Assembly (NCBI GenBank): GCA_943359405.1
Contig: CALRHO010000017.1
Coordinates: 1-13,220, forward strand
Length of the DNA: 13,220 nt
Direction of reading: 5' to 3'
Origin: Candidatus Nomurabacteria bacterium
Lineage (GTDB): Bacteria > Patescibacteriota > Minisyncoccia > Phycocordibacterales > UBA918
Both the position numbers and the translations under genes were made by a program. Below, piece after piece: positions 1 through 6,563 of this stretch. A model generated the notes under the pieces. That model had not been told where the DNA came from and ran no database searches. It was given only the letters and a program-made list of their open reading frames with translations. The number at the start of each line of letters is the position of its first letter. Positions within the stretch are counted from its first letter, which is position 1.

Positions 1-426
1 AATCTCTTTATCGATGTTGGTCATCGCCAGCTCCCGATTGATGTCGATACCGGTGACGTTCACCCTTGCCACATCACGTTCGCCGCGCAGATCGCGACGC
101 TCCATGTAGTTTGCCTCGAGTTCGCCGCCGGCCTGATAGCGGACTGAGTACGCTGTAATCTCGGGGAAGGCAGCTAATTGTCGTTCAACTGCTTCAGTTT
201 CAAGGATATGGTCTTCGTCATCGCGCGGTGAAAGGATGATGTCACCTAGTGATTTTTCTCGTACTGCAGTCTCGGCTCCGGCAACGAGTCCAACCAAAAT
301 GCCTGACACGGCAATCAAATTAAGGAATGTGAGCATCATCACAAAGATGATGAGGCCAGTGGTCCAGAGATTAGCTCGCTGGATTTGCCGCAGGCCGAGC
401 AGTAGTCCAATCTGGAGCGAGCGCAT
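1..426 (-). CDS. ABC transporter permease, FtsX/MacB type, partial (C-terminus beyond left edge)
   Basis: The frame is open from an ATG at 426 to base 1, giving 142 codons. My translation begins MRSLQIGLLLGLRQIQRANL, has one hydrophobic segment at about residues 22-48 and then a polar extracytoplasmic region. This layout (cytoplasmic N-terminal helix, first membrane span, large outside domain) is that of MacB/FtsX/LolC-type permeases. No ATPase domain precedes the span, so the ATPase must be a separate gene, as in Gram-positive YknY-YknZ systems. The start lies 11 bases after the stop of the adaptor gene and has no clear ribosome binding site, so coupled translation from the adaptor message is likely. 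The substrate cannot be told. Family confidence is fairly high; the exact role is inferred from the neighbour. Confidence 0.8.
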   Translation of the reverse strand, partial: MRSLQIGLLLGLRQIQRANLWTTGLIIFVMMLTFLNLIAVSGILVGLVAGAETAVREKSLGDIILSPRDDEDHILETEAVERQLAAFPEITAYSVRYQAGGELEANYMERRDLRGERDVARVNVTGIDINRELAMTNIDKEI

Positions 427-437
427 ACGGGGAATGG

Positions 438-1940
438 TTACGGGGCTACCACGGTCGTGCCGGCAGGGAGGCCGCGTAGCGATATGAAACCATCATTACC
501 TATCAGATCGACCTCGACGGTAGTCGTGGCGGTGGTATCACCGCTCGCGACCAGGACGGAATAGGTGTCGTTAGTCTTGGTTACGAAGCGACGGGGGAGG
601 CGCAGACTCTCGGTCTCGGCAACGATGATGTCAACGTCAGCGTTGAGGCCACTACGAATCCAGGGTGGAATCGCGGTCAGGGCAAGACGGGCTTCATAGT
701 ATGCGACACCGTCTATGACCGTCGCCCCCGGAGAAATAAAATCTACGGTGGCGGTAAGGGTTTCTGTTACCGCTGTGTCAAACACCACTTCAGCGCGCTG
801 GTTTATCTGTAGTTTGCCGACATCAATCTCGGGAATTCGTGCAATCAGTTCGTAGCGGTCGGCGGAGAGTAGGGTAATCACTGGAGTAGTTCCAATGGTC
901 TCGCCGGCAACCGCCTCAATCCGTACCACCGTGCCTGCAAAGGGTGCGGTGAGGACTGCGTCAGCAGCAGTTGCTTCAGCCCGCGTCAGGCGAGCAGCGG
1001 CACTGGCGACTGCTGCTTGGGCTCGCGCGAGTGATTCGCTCCGGCTCGGGGCAGTGGTCAGTGCAGCCTCGGCCTTGGCCAGAGCCAGCTCACGTTCGGC
1101 TAGTGCGATGGCACTTTGAGCGTTCGTGACGGCTTGATCATACGCGTTTTTGTTAGCGACGTAGGTAGGGCTAATTGGATTTGGAACGGTGACTGTCCAG
1201 ACCGAGTTATGATAGTTGGTAGCGGGGCTTAGTTGCGCGCGCAGACCACAAGTACCAAAAGGGGCAGATTGCTCAGTAGCAGCTGCAAACGTGCCAACTT
1301 CTAAGCCATTAATGCGCATCGAGTAGCCAGAGGGTGCTCGTGAGCTAAAGATGGTGAGGGTGTAGGTACCTTCACGGCTACAGGTGTACGTACCGCTTAT
1401 TGTCGGGGCAGGAGCGTCTTCGCCCGTGTTGGCGGTAATGGCCGTGAGGTTCTCTGAGAGTAAGGCGCGGCGAGCATTTTCCACCTTGCGCGCCTCATCG
1501 GTTTTGGTTCGCGTAAGCATTTCGGTCTTGAGCGCTACTGTTGCCTCACTTGACGTTCGCGCCTCATTGCGGACACCGGCACTGAGTTCGGCCAGGTCTG
1601 CTTGGGCACTCGCTAGTGCGCCTTGAGCCTCCGCAACGTCAGCTTTCAGGGCTGCCCTATTGAGTGAGACCAGTGGAGTGCCGGTAGCCACAACTTCACC
1701 CTTGCACACGTGTACAGTCTCTACGATACCCGAAACAGGGAAGCCGAGTTCAGCAGTATTTTCTGCTCGAATGGCACCGGTAACCGATACGACCTGCCGA
1801 ACCGTACCCGTTTCAACGATGGTAATAATGCGTGGTGCATCATTGTGGGTAAAGACGCCAAAGATCAGTGTAAGGGTAGTAGCAATCAGTGCAATCGCAC
1901 CATAGGTATACAAAGAACGATGAGAAAAAAAACGCTTCAT
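438..1940 (-). CDS. MacA/HlyD-family efflux adaptor (membrane fusion protein) with Cys-containing insert
   Basis: This 500-residue protein should bridge an ABC permease to the outside in an export system. Counted from the ATG at 1940, there is a membrane anchor at about 12-30 and a first lipoyl half-motif at about 51-91 (LGFPVSGIVETVHVCKGEVV). A long Ala/Glu-rich coiled-coil arm follows at about 96-171 and its return arm at about 261-331. The second lipoyl half lies at about 331-358 (LTAPFAGTVVRIEAVAGE), then a beta-barrel and a membrane-proximal domain. Between the two coiled-coil arms sits an insert of about 80 residues, rich in beta-forming residues, with Cys at 187 and 231. The open frame extends upstream to 1982, but that part contains the promoter -10, so ATG 1940 (or 1946/1949) is preferred. 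The permease gene follows 11 bases downstream. Confidence 0.85.
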   Translation of the reverse strand: MKRFFSHRSLYTYGAIALIATTLTLIFGVFTHNDAPRIITIVETGTVRQVVSVTGAIRAENTAELGFPVSGIVETVHVCKGEVVATGTPLVSLNRAALKADVAEAQGALASAQADLAELSAGVRNEARTSSEATVALKTEMLTRTKTDEARKVENARRALLSENLTAITANTGEDAPAPTISGTYTCSREGTYTLTIFSSRAPSGYSMRINGLEVGTFAAATEQSAPFGTCGLRAQLSPATNYHNSVWTVTVPNPISPTYVANKNAYDQAVTNAQSAIALAERELALAKAEAALTTAPSRSESLARAQAAVASAAARLTRAEATAADAVLTAPFAGTVVRIEAVAGETIGTTPVITLLSADRYELIARIPEIDVGKLQINQRAEVVFDTAVTETLTATVDFISPGATVIDGVAYYEARLALTAIPPWIRSGLNADVDIIVAETESLRLPRRFVTKTNDTYSVLVASGDTTATTTVEVDLIGNDGFISLRGLPAGTTVVAP

Positions 1941-1950
1941 GTACATCATT

Positions 1951-1959
1951 AGTATAGCA
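1951..1959 (-). promoter_or_regulatory. Extended -10 promoter element of the adaptor operon
   Basis: On the minus strand the sequence reads TGCTATACT, a match to the extended -10 pattern TGnTATAAT. No good -35 is needed or seen. The expected transcription start falls at about 1944, so the message would begin within a few bases of the ATG codons at 1946 and 1940. That makes the transcript leaderless or nearly so. No Shine-Dalgarno sequence is present. Confidence 0.55.
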
Positions 1960-2158
1960 TTTATTGCACTGCGCTTATGCACACGAAAAAATGTCGCGTG
2001 GAGCCCTGGTGACTGATTAACAAATGGTCAGCGTGAGTCACGAGGCAAGCGTCGGCACACAACGTCGTAGGAGCAATCTAATGCCACGTTCCGCACTTCA
2101 ACTGATCTTCTATGCACCCTGCTGACGGCTGCTGGTAAGTCGCGTGGTTGCCAAAGAA

Positions 2159-2629
2159 TCAGCACTCCGGGTCCATATAAATACAGATATCGTCACCTTG
2201 TACTTGCATGTCTGATCGATTCCATGACCCAAAAGCTCCGTTGGGTCCTGCCGAACAAATAGCGCTTTCACCGACGCTGCACTCGACATCCGGACAGCCA
2301 TCAAAAAAATATGGTGTTCCCCATGGATCATTATCGATTCTTGGCAGATAGTTGTTAGCCCAACCATTGTTCCACTCCGTCGACGAAGCCATGTTATTGC
2401 ATCCTGACGGCCACGATTCTGTATCGATGTTATATCTCACGAGCGCCTGATGGAGTGCTCGTACATCCGATCGTGCTTTTGATACTCGGGCATTGTCACG
2501 CGCATTATTCAAACTGGCCAACCCAACACTAGAAAGAATACCAATGATGGTGATAACAACGAGCAGCTCAATGAGTGAAAAGCCGCCAGCGCCGCTACCT
2601 CGTTTTGATGTATGTACGTGATGCAGCAT
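2159..2629 (-). CDS. Type IV pilin-like / GspG-like pseudopilin
   Basis: This 156-residue protein has a class III (prepilin) signal: a 16-residue leader ending in Gly, then FSLIELLVVITIIGIL. Cleavage is expected between Gly16 and Phe17, with Glu21 as the conserved Glu5 of the mature protein. The rest of the N-terminal helix reaches to about residue 65. The motif DPWGTPY at 101-107 is typical of GspG-type major pseudopilins. The mature part holds six cysteines (77, 112, 117, 125, 149, 156), which could form disulfides outside the cell. It would be processed by a PilD-type peptidase and assembled by a type IV pilus machine, neither of which is in the window. The start is the only ATG before the leader; no ribosome binding site is evident. 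The small membrane protein gene lies 34 bases upstream on the same strand. Confidence 0.88.
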   Translation of the reverse strand: MLHHVHTSKRGSGAGGFSLIELLVVITIIGILSSVGLASLNNARDNARVSKARSDVRALHQALVRYNIDTESWPSGCNNMASSTEWNNGWANNYLPRIDNDPWGTPYFFDGCPDVECSVGESAICSAGPNGAFGSWNRSDMQVQGDDICIYMDPEC

Positions 2630-2663
2630 AGGAAGCAGATATTGTGGGTACTATGTTCAGCTA

Positions 2664-2972
2664 CTATATCGTTTCGGTTGGAACGTTACGGAAGCGTTCT
2701 TCTTCGGGAGTAAGCCGTCCACCACTACCATCAGAAAACAAGAATAAAAAGATAACAATCACCAACGCCACGAATCCTACAATCACAAAGAGCGCTTGTT
2801 TCTCGGTTTTGATATACCCACTAGAGTGTTCTATGACCCACTCGATTGCGGATTGCATGCGAGGAGCTGAGGCGTGGGGAGTGCGCCCGATACCTTGAAA
2901 CTGTGCACGACCGCTCGTCATGCCTGGGGTACCGTTTGTCGGTATTCTTGGGTCGTTGAGGTATTGGTTCAT
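2664..2972 (-). CDS. Small single-span membrane protein of unknown function
   Basis: I do not recognise this 102-residue protein. Residues 1-58 are polar and rich in Gly, Pro, Arg and Asn. Residues 60-80 form one strong hydrophobic segment (ALFVIVGFVALVIVIFLFLF). A short acidic/basic tail of about 22 residues follows. It therefore looks like a single-pass membrane protein without a cleavable signal. It is upstream of the pseudopilin on the same strand with a 34-base gap, so they may share a transcript and it may assist pilus assembly, but that is only positional. An extended -10 lies about 40 bases upstream of the ATG, which supports the start. No homology-based function can be given. Confidence 0.6.
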   Translation of the reverse strand: MNQYLNDPRIPTNGTPGMTSGRAQFQGIGRTPHASAPRMQSAIEWVIEHSSGYIKTEKQALFVIVGFVALVIVIFLFLFSDGSGGRLTPEEERFRNVPTETI

Positions 2973-3260
2973 GGTTGGGTTGCCGTTTTATCGTCTCGGT
3001 GGCGTGTTTTTATTCTACCATTGCCAACCCACTTTCGTAACGAGGTACATACACAAGCTAGCCATACCAGAAATACACAACCCCACAGTGTGCCTAGCGG
3101 TGGCTGTACTTGCCGTAGTGCGCTCCCTATCGTACCAATCTGTGGAAGTGCCGTACGTGCACGGTGGTTGTACTGATTACGTAGTGCTGTGCCCGCATCG
3201 ACTACAAAACCATTCATCACAGCGTTTTTATTACGCTTCTGACGTGGAAATGTGCAATTG
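2973..3260. other. Intergenic stretch without a recognised gene
   Basis: About 290 bases between the small membrane protein and the tRNA. I see the likely promoter of the small gene at 3012-3020. I also see a degenerate 13-base direct repeat, CGGTGGCTGTACT at 3098 and CGGTGGTTGTACT at 3162. Open frames that cross this stretch lack any protein-like pattern. Confidence 0.5.
3012..3020 (-). promoter_or_regulatory. Extended -10 element upstream of the small membrane protein gene
   Basis: The minus strand reads TGGTAGAAT, matching TGnTATAAT at five of six core positions. A weak -35 (TTACGA, 3035-3040) lies 17 bases away. The predicted start of transcription is near 3005, giving a leader of about 30 bases with no Shine-Dalgarno sequence. 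Confidence 0.45.
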
Positions 3261-3334
3261 TGGGCGTGCCTGGACTCGAACCAGGGACCACAGAGGTATA
3301 AGCTCTGCGCTCTAACCAACTGAGCTACACGCCC
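3261..3334 (-). tRNA. tRNA-Ile (anticodon UAU)
   Basis: The minus strand folds as a full cloverleaf of 74 bases. The acceptor GGGCGTG pairs with CACGCCC and the D stem is GCTC/GAGC. The anticodon stem is CAGAG/CTCTG around the loop CTTATAC, and the T arm is CCTGG-TTCGAGT-CCAGG, with discriminator A. Loop position 33 is U and 34-36 read UAU, which decodes AUA as isoleucine; A37 fits a t6A site. CCA is not encoded. This is unusual, because most bacteria read AUA with a CAU-anticodon tRNA modified to lysidine by TilS. The gene has its own promoter and stands alone. Confidence 0.93.
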
Positions 3335-3405
3335 ACAACTAATCACTTCCCCGGTCTGCAGCTTGGTGCTACTTTGGTCAGCTTGGCCATGGGTGGACAG
3401 GCAAA

Positions 3406-3434
3406 ACTATAGCGCATTTGACTTGGTGCTACAA
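3406..3434 (-). promoter_or_regulatory. Promoter of the tRNA-Ile gene
   Basis: The minus strand shows a -35 TTGTAG (3429-3434), a 17-base spacer and a -10 TATAGT (3406-3411). The predicted start is near 3399, giving a 5' leader of about 65 bases to be removed by RNase P. An 11-base direct repeat CTTGGTGCTAC (3362 and 3422, plus-strand reading) overlaps the -35 region and the leader. Confidence 0.6.
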
Positions 3435-3584
3435 ACCCACCGACGACCCAATCAAGAGTGATTTCTAATGCGCCGTTTTGTATACTCCATCTGGTAAAAA
3501 TCATCCTTCATATAGTGATGGTGGTTACGATGGAGTAATGCGCCAGCCAGACCGTGAGACCGTGAATGTTAAGCGTGAGGTCCG

Positions 3585-5762
3585 TTATTCCATATGCAGC
3601 ACTTCCCCGAGGCGGGCGACATGCTCAGCAATGAGCGGGAAGGCACGGGCAAGGTCGGGATGGGAAGCGACCAAGTGACGCGCTTCGGTACGAGCAGCTT
3701 CAACTAAGCGTAGGTTTTTAATCGCTTCCATGCCGAGGTCGGAGAGTCCCGATTGCTTCCCTCCGTAGAGTTCGCCAGCACCGCGGAACGTGAGGTCGTG
3801 CTCGGCTAATTCAAATCCATTTTTGGCGGTAGCAAGTGCCCGCAACCGCTCCTTGGTCTTATCGCTCTTACTCGCCGTGACCGCAAAGCAGTACGGTTGG
3901 TGGGTGCCGCGCACAACCCGGCCACGCAGCTGGTGGAGTTGTGAGAGGCCAAAGCGTTCGGCGCCTTCGATAATAATATTGGTCGCATTGGCGACACTTA
4001 CCCCCACTTCTACCACCGAGGTGGCAACGAGGATGTCAACGCGGTGTGCGGCAAAGTCGGCCATGATGGCATCTTTTTCCTTAGGCGTCATCTTGCCGTG
4101 CAGGGCAGCAATGCGCCATTTTTTAAAGACTTCTTTTTTCAGACGTGCGGCTTCAGCAATGACGCTCTTGCTCTGTACCGCCAAGTCCTTGTCCGGGTCA
4201 GGCTCGTCGATACGGGGACAGATAACATAGGCTTGCCGACCACGGTGGAGTTCACTCTGTACGTGGTCGTACATTTTTTGTTCTTCGCCTGGTCCGATAA
4301 TCGTCGTAATAACTGGTTTGCGGCCTTTGGGCATTTCATCAAGGAGGGTGATGTCAAGGTCACCGTAGATAGTCAGTGCGAGGGTGCGGGGAATCGGGGT
4401 GGCCGTCATAGAGAGGAGATGAGGAAGACGGGCGTCTTTCTTAGCGAGTTTTTTGCGCTGATCGGTGCCAAAGCGATGTTGCTCGTCGATGATGACGTAG
4501 GCAAGGTGCTTGAATTCAACGCTTTTATAGATGAGCGCATGTGTGCCAATGAGAATCGGAATCTCACCGTTCTTCACCCACTTGAGTAGCTGAGCTTTCG
4601 AGATGGCAGTTGGTTTTTCAGGATCAGACTTTGATGGAAATTTCATACAACCGCTGCCGGTAATGAGGCCGATGGCGATGGGAAGGTGTTTGAAGTACTG
4701 AATAAAACTCTCGAAGTGTTGTTTGGCAAGAATTTCGGTAGGGGCCATGTACGCGACTTGGAGATTCCCGAATTGGAGTTTTTTATCGAGACCTTCGGGC
4801 GGGCGTGCAGTGGCGACGGTGTATGCCGTAGTGGCAGCGACGGCAGTCTTGCCACTTCCTACATCACCCTCAAGGAGTCGGCTCATGGCGTGGTTACCAG
4901 CAAAGTCAGTATGAATAGATACAATCGCACGCGCCTGTGCGGCCGTGAGCGGAAAGGGGAAGTGGTTGGTAAAGGCGGCTGTTTTGTCAGCGGTAGCCTT
5001 GATGGTGTAGGTGGTGGCAGCGCTCACGGCCGCGCGCTCTTGTGCCTTCTGGACTTGGATGTAAAACACCTCTTCAAAGGCAAAGCGCTTGCGGGCACTC
5101 TGTGCATGCTCGGCCTTCTTGGGTGAGTGAATCCAGACGAGCGCGGTGCGTAGTTCGGGGAGGTTGTACTTTTTGAGCAGGGCAGCTGGTATGGGGTCAG
5201 TAAGGCGGTCGAGAACGCCTTTCTCAAAGCACTTGAGCACCGTGTGATAAAACCATTTACTGGTCACCCCCTTGGTCTCGCGGTAGACGGGGTAGAGCGT
5301 GTCGTCAGTACGTTCGGTACCTTTAAAGATGGAGTCGTGACGGTCGATCGGGAGGGCATCCAGCGGCTCTACTTCAGGGTTTGAGAGATACAGCTTACCC
5401 GCCCCGCCCGCCACCTTGCCGGCCAGTTTTACGTACATCCCGTCGCGGTACATCTTGGCGAGATATGGTTGGTTAAACCACATCACTTTCATTTTGGCTG
5501 AGCCGTCCTCGATATAGCCCTCAGCGATGGGTATCTTGCTCTTCCAGGCCTTGCGGGTCTTAAGGCCCGAGAGTTGACCGTATACCACCGTATCTTGGCC
5601 TTTCTCAAGGCCACCCACTGACTGCACATCGGAGATGTCTTCATAGCGGGCAGGGAGGTGGGAGAGGAGGTCGCCTACCGACAGAATGCCCAGCTTCTTG
5701 AGCGCCTTGAGGTGACTGGCATCAATGCGGAAATGGGCGGTGAGCAGTTCGTGTGGAGACAT
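3585..5762 (-). CDS. recG: ATP-dependent DNA helicase RecG
   Basis: RecG reverses stalled replication forks and moves Holliday junctions in the cytoplasm. The protein is full length at 725 residues (the family is usually about 680-700). The N-terminal wedge/OB region covers about 1-170. The helicase core follows: Walker A GDVGSGKT at 299-306, APTEILAKQH at 340-349, the DEQH box at 426-429, TATPIPRT at 453-460, VEVGVSVANA at 584-593 and motif VI QLHQLRGRVVRG at 608-619. The fork-specific TRG region (FRGAGELYGGKQSG) is at 659-672. One change stands out: motif VI has Val617 where the family normally has Gly (GRVGRG). The start at 5762 agrees with the family N-terminus and lies 11 bases after a -10 box. 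The gene is divergent from the GcrA-like gene. Confidence 0.97.
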   Translation of the reverse strand: MSPHELLTAHFRIDASHLKALKKLGILSVGDLLSHLPARYEDISDVQSVGGLEKGQDTVVYGQLSGLKTRKAWKSKIPIAEGYIEDGSAKMKVMWFNQPYLAKMYRDGMYVKLAGKVAGGAGKLYLSNPEVEPLDALPIDRHDSIFKGTERTDDTLYPVYRETKGVTSKWFYHTVLKCFEKGVLDRLTDPIPAALLKKYNLPELRTALVWIHSPKKAEHAQSARKRFAFEEVFYIQVQKAQERAAVSAATTYTIKATADKTAAFTNHFPFPLTAAQARAIVSIHTDFAGNHAMSRLLEGDVGSGKTAVAATTAYTVATARPPEGLDKKLQFGNLQVAYMAPTEILAKQHFESFIQYFKHLPIAIGLITGSGCMKFPSKSDPEKPTAISKAQLLKWVKNGEIPILIGTHALIYKSVEFKHLAYVIIDEQHRFGTDQRKKLAKKDARLPHLLSMTATPIPRTLALTIYGDLDITLLDEMPKGRKPVITTIIGPGEEQKMYDHVQSELHRGRQAYVICPRIDEPDPDKDLAVQSKSVIAEAARLKKEVFKKWRIAALHGKMTPKEKDAIMADFAAHRVDILVATSVVEVGVSVANATNIIIEGAERFGLSQLHQLRGRVVRGTHQPYCFAVTASKSDKTKERLRALATAKNGFELAEHDLTFRGAGELYGGKQSGLSDLGMEAIKNLRLVEAARTEARHLVASHPDLARAFPLIAEHVARLGEVLHME

Positions 5763-5773
5763 GGGTTAACCCT

Positions 5774-5779
5774 AGTATA
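5774..5779 (-). promoter_or_regulatory. -10 element of recG
   Basis: The minus strand reads TATACT ending 11 bases before the recG ATG, so the predicted message starts near 5767 and has a leader of only about five bases. A perfect 10-base palindrome GGGTTAACCC (5763-5772) fills the gap between the -10 and the start codon. No clear -35 and no ribosome binding site are seen. Confidence 0.5.
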
Positions 5780-5800
5780 GCGAACATTGGCGGCGACCGC

Positions 5801-5829
5801 TTGTCAGATGCCCTAAGTTCGTCTATGGT
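5801..5829 (+). promoter_or_regulatory. Promoter of the GcrA-like gene
   Basis: -35 TTGTCA (5801-5806), a 17-base spacer and -10 TATGGT (5824-5829) lie 40 bases before the start codon. The predicted transcription start is near 5836. The promoter is back to back with the recG -10 in the 107-base divergent region. Confidence 0.6.
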
Positions 5830-5856
5830 GGAATACGAATTTGTTCTCGAGTTCAC

Positions 5857-5865
5857 AAAGGAGGA
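5857..5865 (+). promoter_or_regulatory. Strong Shine-Dalgarno site that fixes the GcrA-like start
   Basis: The sequence AAAGGAGGA ends 4 bases before the ATG at 5870. It rules out the longer open frame that begins at 5753, which would also read through the promoter. Confidence 0.8.
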
Positions 5866-5869
5866 AGAC

Positions 5870-6373
5870 ATGGACTGGACATCGGAAGCGATTGAGAAAT
5901 TACGGGCTTATTGGGGTGAAGGGCTGTCGACTGCTGAGATTGGTCGTCGGATGGGGATATCAAAAAATGCAGTAGTGGGGAAGGCGCATCGTCTCAATCT
6001 CACAACCCGGCCGAGCCCAATCCGTCAACCGACTATGCCTCGCACTACACCGCCGCGCAGCCAAGTCCCTGGTAAAAATACGGCAGTGCGTCCGCGACGG
6101 CCGCCGGTAAACGCACGGAAGAGGTCGCAGGCACACCACTTGCCACCAGAGCCCATCGATATGCAAAAAAACAGGCTACAGGCGGAAGGAGAACCACCCC
6201 CTCTACGTAGGGTTGTCGGGTGTCCGAGCTACGCTCAAGCACCAAGACAAAGGACGTGCTGTTGGCTTAGTGGTGATAAGCCACCGTATACAACATGTAA
6301 TCTCCCCGTTGCAAGAGTCTCCTATTGTGAAGTGCATGCAAGCCTGAGCGTCTCGACCAAGCGCTCTCGTTGA
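5870..6373 (+). CDS. gcrA: GcrA-family cell-cycle transcription regulator
   Basis: This 167-residue protein begins MDWTSEAIEKLRAYWGEGLS and has a helix-turn-helix at about 19-43 (TAEIGRRMGISKNAVVGKAH), which is the GcrA N-terminal signature. A basic, proline-rich linker follows at about 45-115. The C-terminal part has the family's Cys/His cluster: C130-C131-W, GD at 135-136, C143, YC at 152-153 and H156. In Alphaproteobacteria GcrA binds sigma-70 and activates genes whose promoters carry GAnTC sites methylated by CcrM. Whether that holds here is unknown; no methylase gene is in the window. The start is set by the ribosome binding site. It is transcribed alone, with hairpins right after the stop. 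The family call is strong; the cell-cycle role is inferred. Confidence 0.85.
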   Translation: MDWTSEAIEKLRAYWGEGLSTAEIGRRMGISKNAVVGKAHRLNLTTRPSPIRQPTMPRTTPPRSQVPGKNTAVRPRRPPVNARKRSQAHHLPPEPIDMQKNRLQAEGEPPPLRRVVGCPSYAQAPRQRTCCWLSGDKPPYTTCNLPVARVSYCEVHASLSVSTKRSR

Positions 6374-6382
6374 CTAGGGTGA

Positions 6383-6426
6383 TGACCCGGCAATGGTGTC
6401 ATGATTATGCGACCAGTGCCGGGTCA
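6383..6426 (+). other. 44-base imperfect palindrome downstream of the GcrA-like gene
   Basis: A perfect 10-base-pair stem (TGACCCGGCA with TGCCGGGTCA) encloses a second stem TGGT/ACCA and an inner CAT/ATG around a GATT loop, with only small mismatches. It starts 9 bases after the stop codon and has no T-tract. It could stabilise the message end or bind a protein. Confidence 0.5.
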
Positions 6427-6462
6427 GGGCAAATACGTTCCCTGTCAATTCATTTTAAGTTT

Positions 6463-6495
6463 CGCTCTGACCCCCGTCAGAGCGTTCTTGTCTTT
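6463..6495 (+). terminator. Probable rho-independent terminator after the GcrA-like gene
   Basis: A 9-base-pair stem CGCTCTGAC/GTCAGAGCG closes on a CCCC loop and is followed by the T-rich stretch TTCTTGTCTTT. It lies between the GcrA-like gene and the malic enzyme promoter. Confidence 0.65.
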
Positions 6496-6497
6496 AG

Positions 6498-6527
6498 GTG
6501 ACCAGTATTGCGGCCACGGTGTATACT
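6498..6527 (+). promoter_or_regulatory. Promoter of the malic enzyme gene
   Basis: A -35-like GTGACC (6498-6503), an 18-base spacer and a -10 TATACT (6522-6527) lie just before the gene. The predicted start is near 6534, giving a leader of about 30 bases. This places the longer open frame from 6498 outside the message, which supports ATG 6564 as the start. Confidence 0.5.
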
Positions 6528-6563
6528 AGCCAGACATTTTTAATCATTCATTTCCGTGCGAGT

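Noticed and set aside
1983..2158. Terminator for the pseudopilin gene in the gap before the adaptor
   Set aside because: GTGACT/AGTCAC pairing exists, but it is only six base pairs with a long loop and no T-tract, so I cannot support a terminator.
2110..2367. 85-codon minus-strand frame overlapping the pseudopilin gene
   Set aside because: It lies in another frame of the well-supported pseudopilin and has no protein-like features.
3098..3174. Degenerate 13-base repeats (CGGTGGCTGTACT and CGGTGGTTGTACT) as a CRISPR or integration array
   Set aside because: Only two imperfect copies, with no regular spacing or flanking genes.
3206..3245. Possible terminator after the tRNA (AGCGT/ACGCT hairpin)
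   Set aside because: The stem is only five base pairs and no T-tract follows on the tRNA strand.
2969..3346. 125-codon minus-strand frame containing GRVAQLVRAQSLYLCGPWFE
   Set aside because: It is the typical false translation of a tRNA gene; its first third lies within tRNA-Ile and the rest shows no protein pattern.
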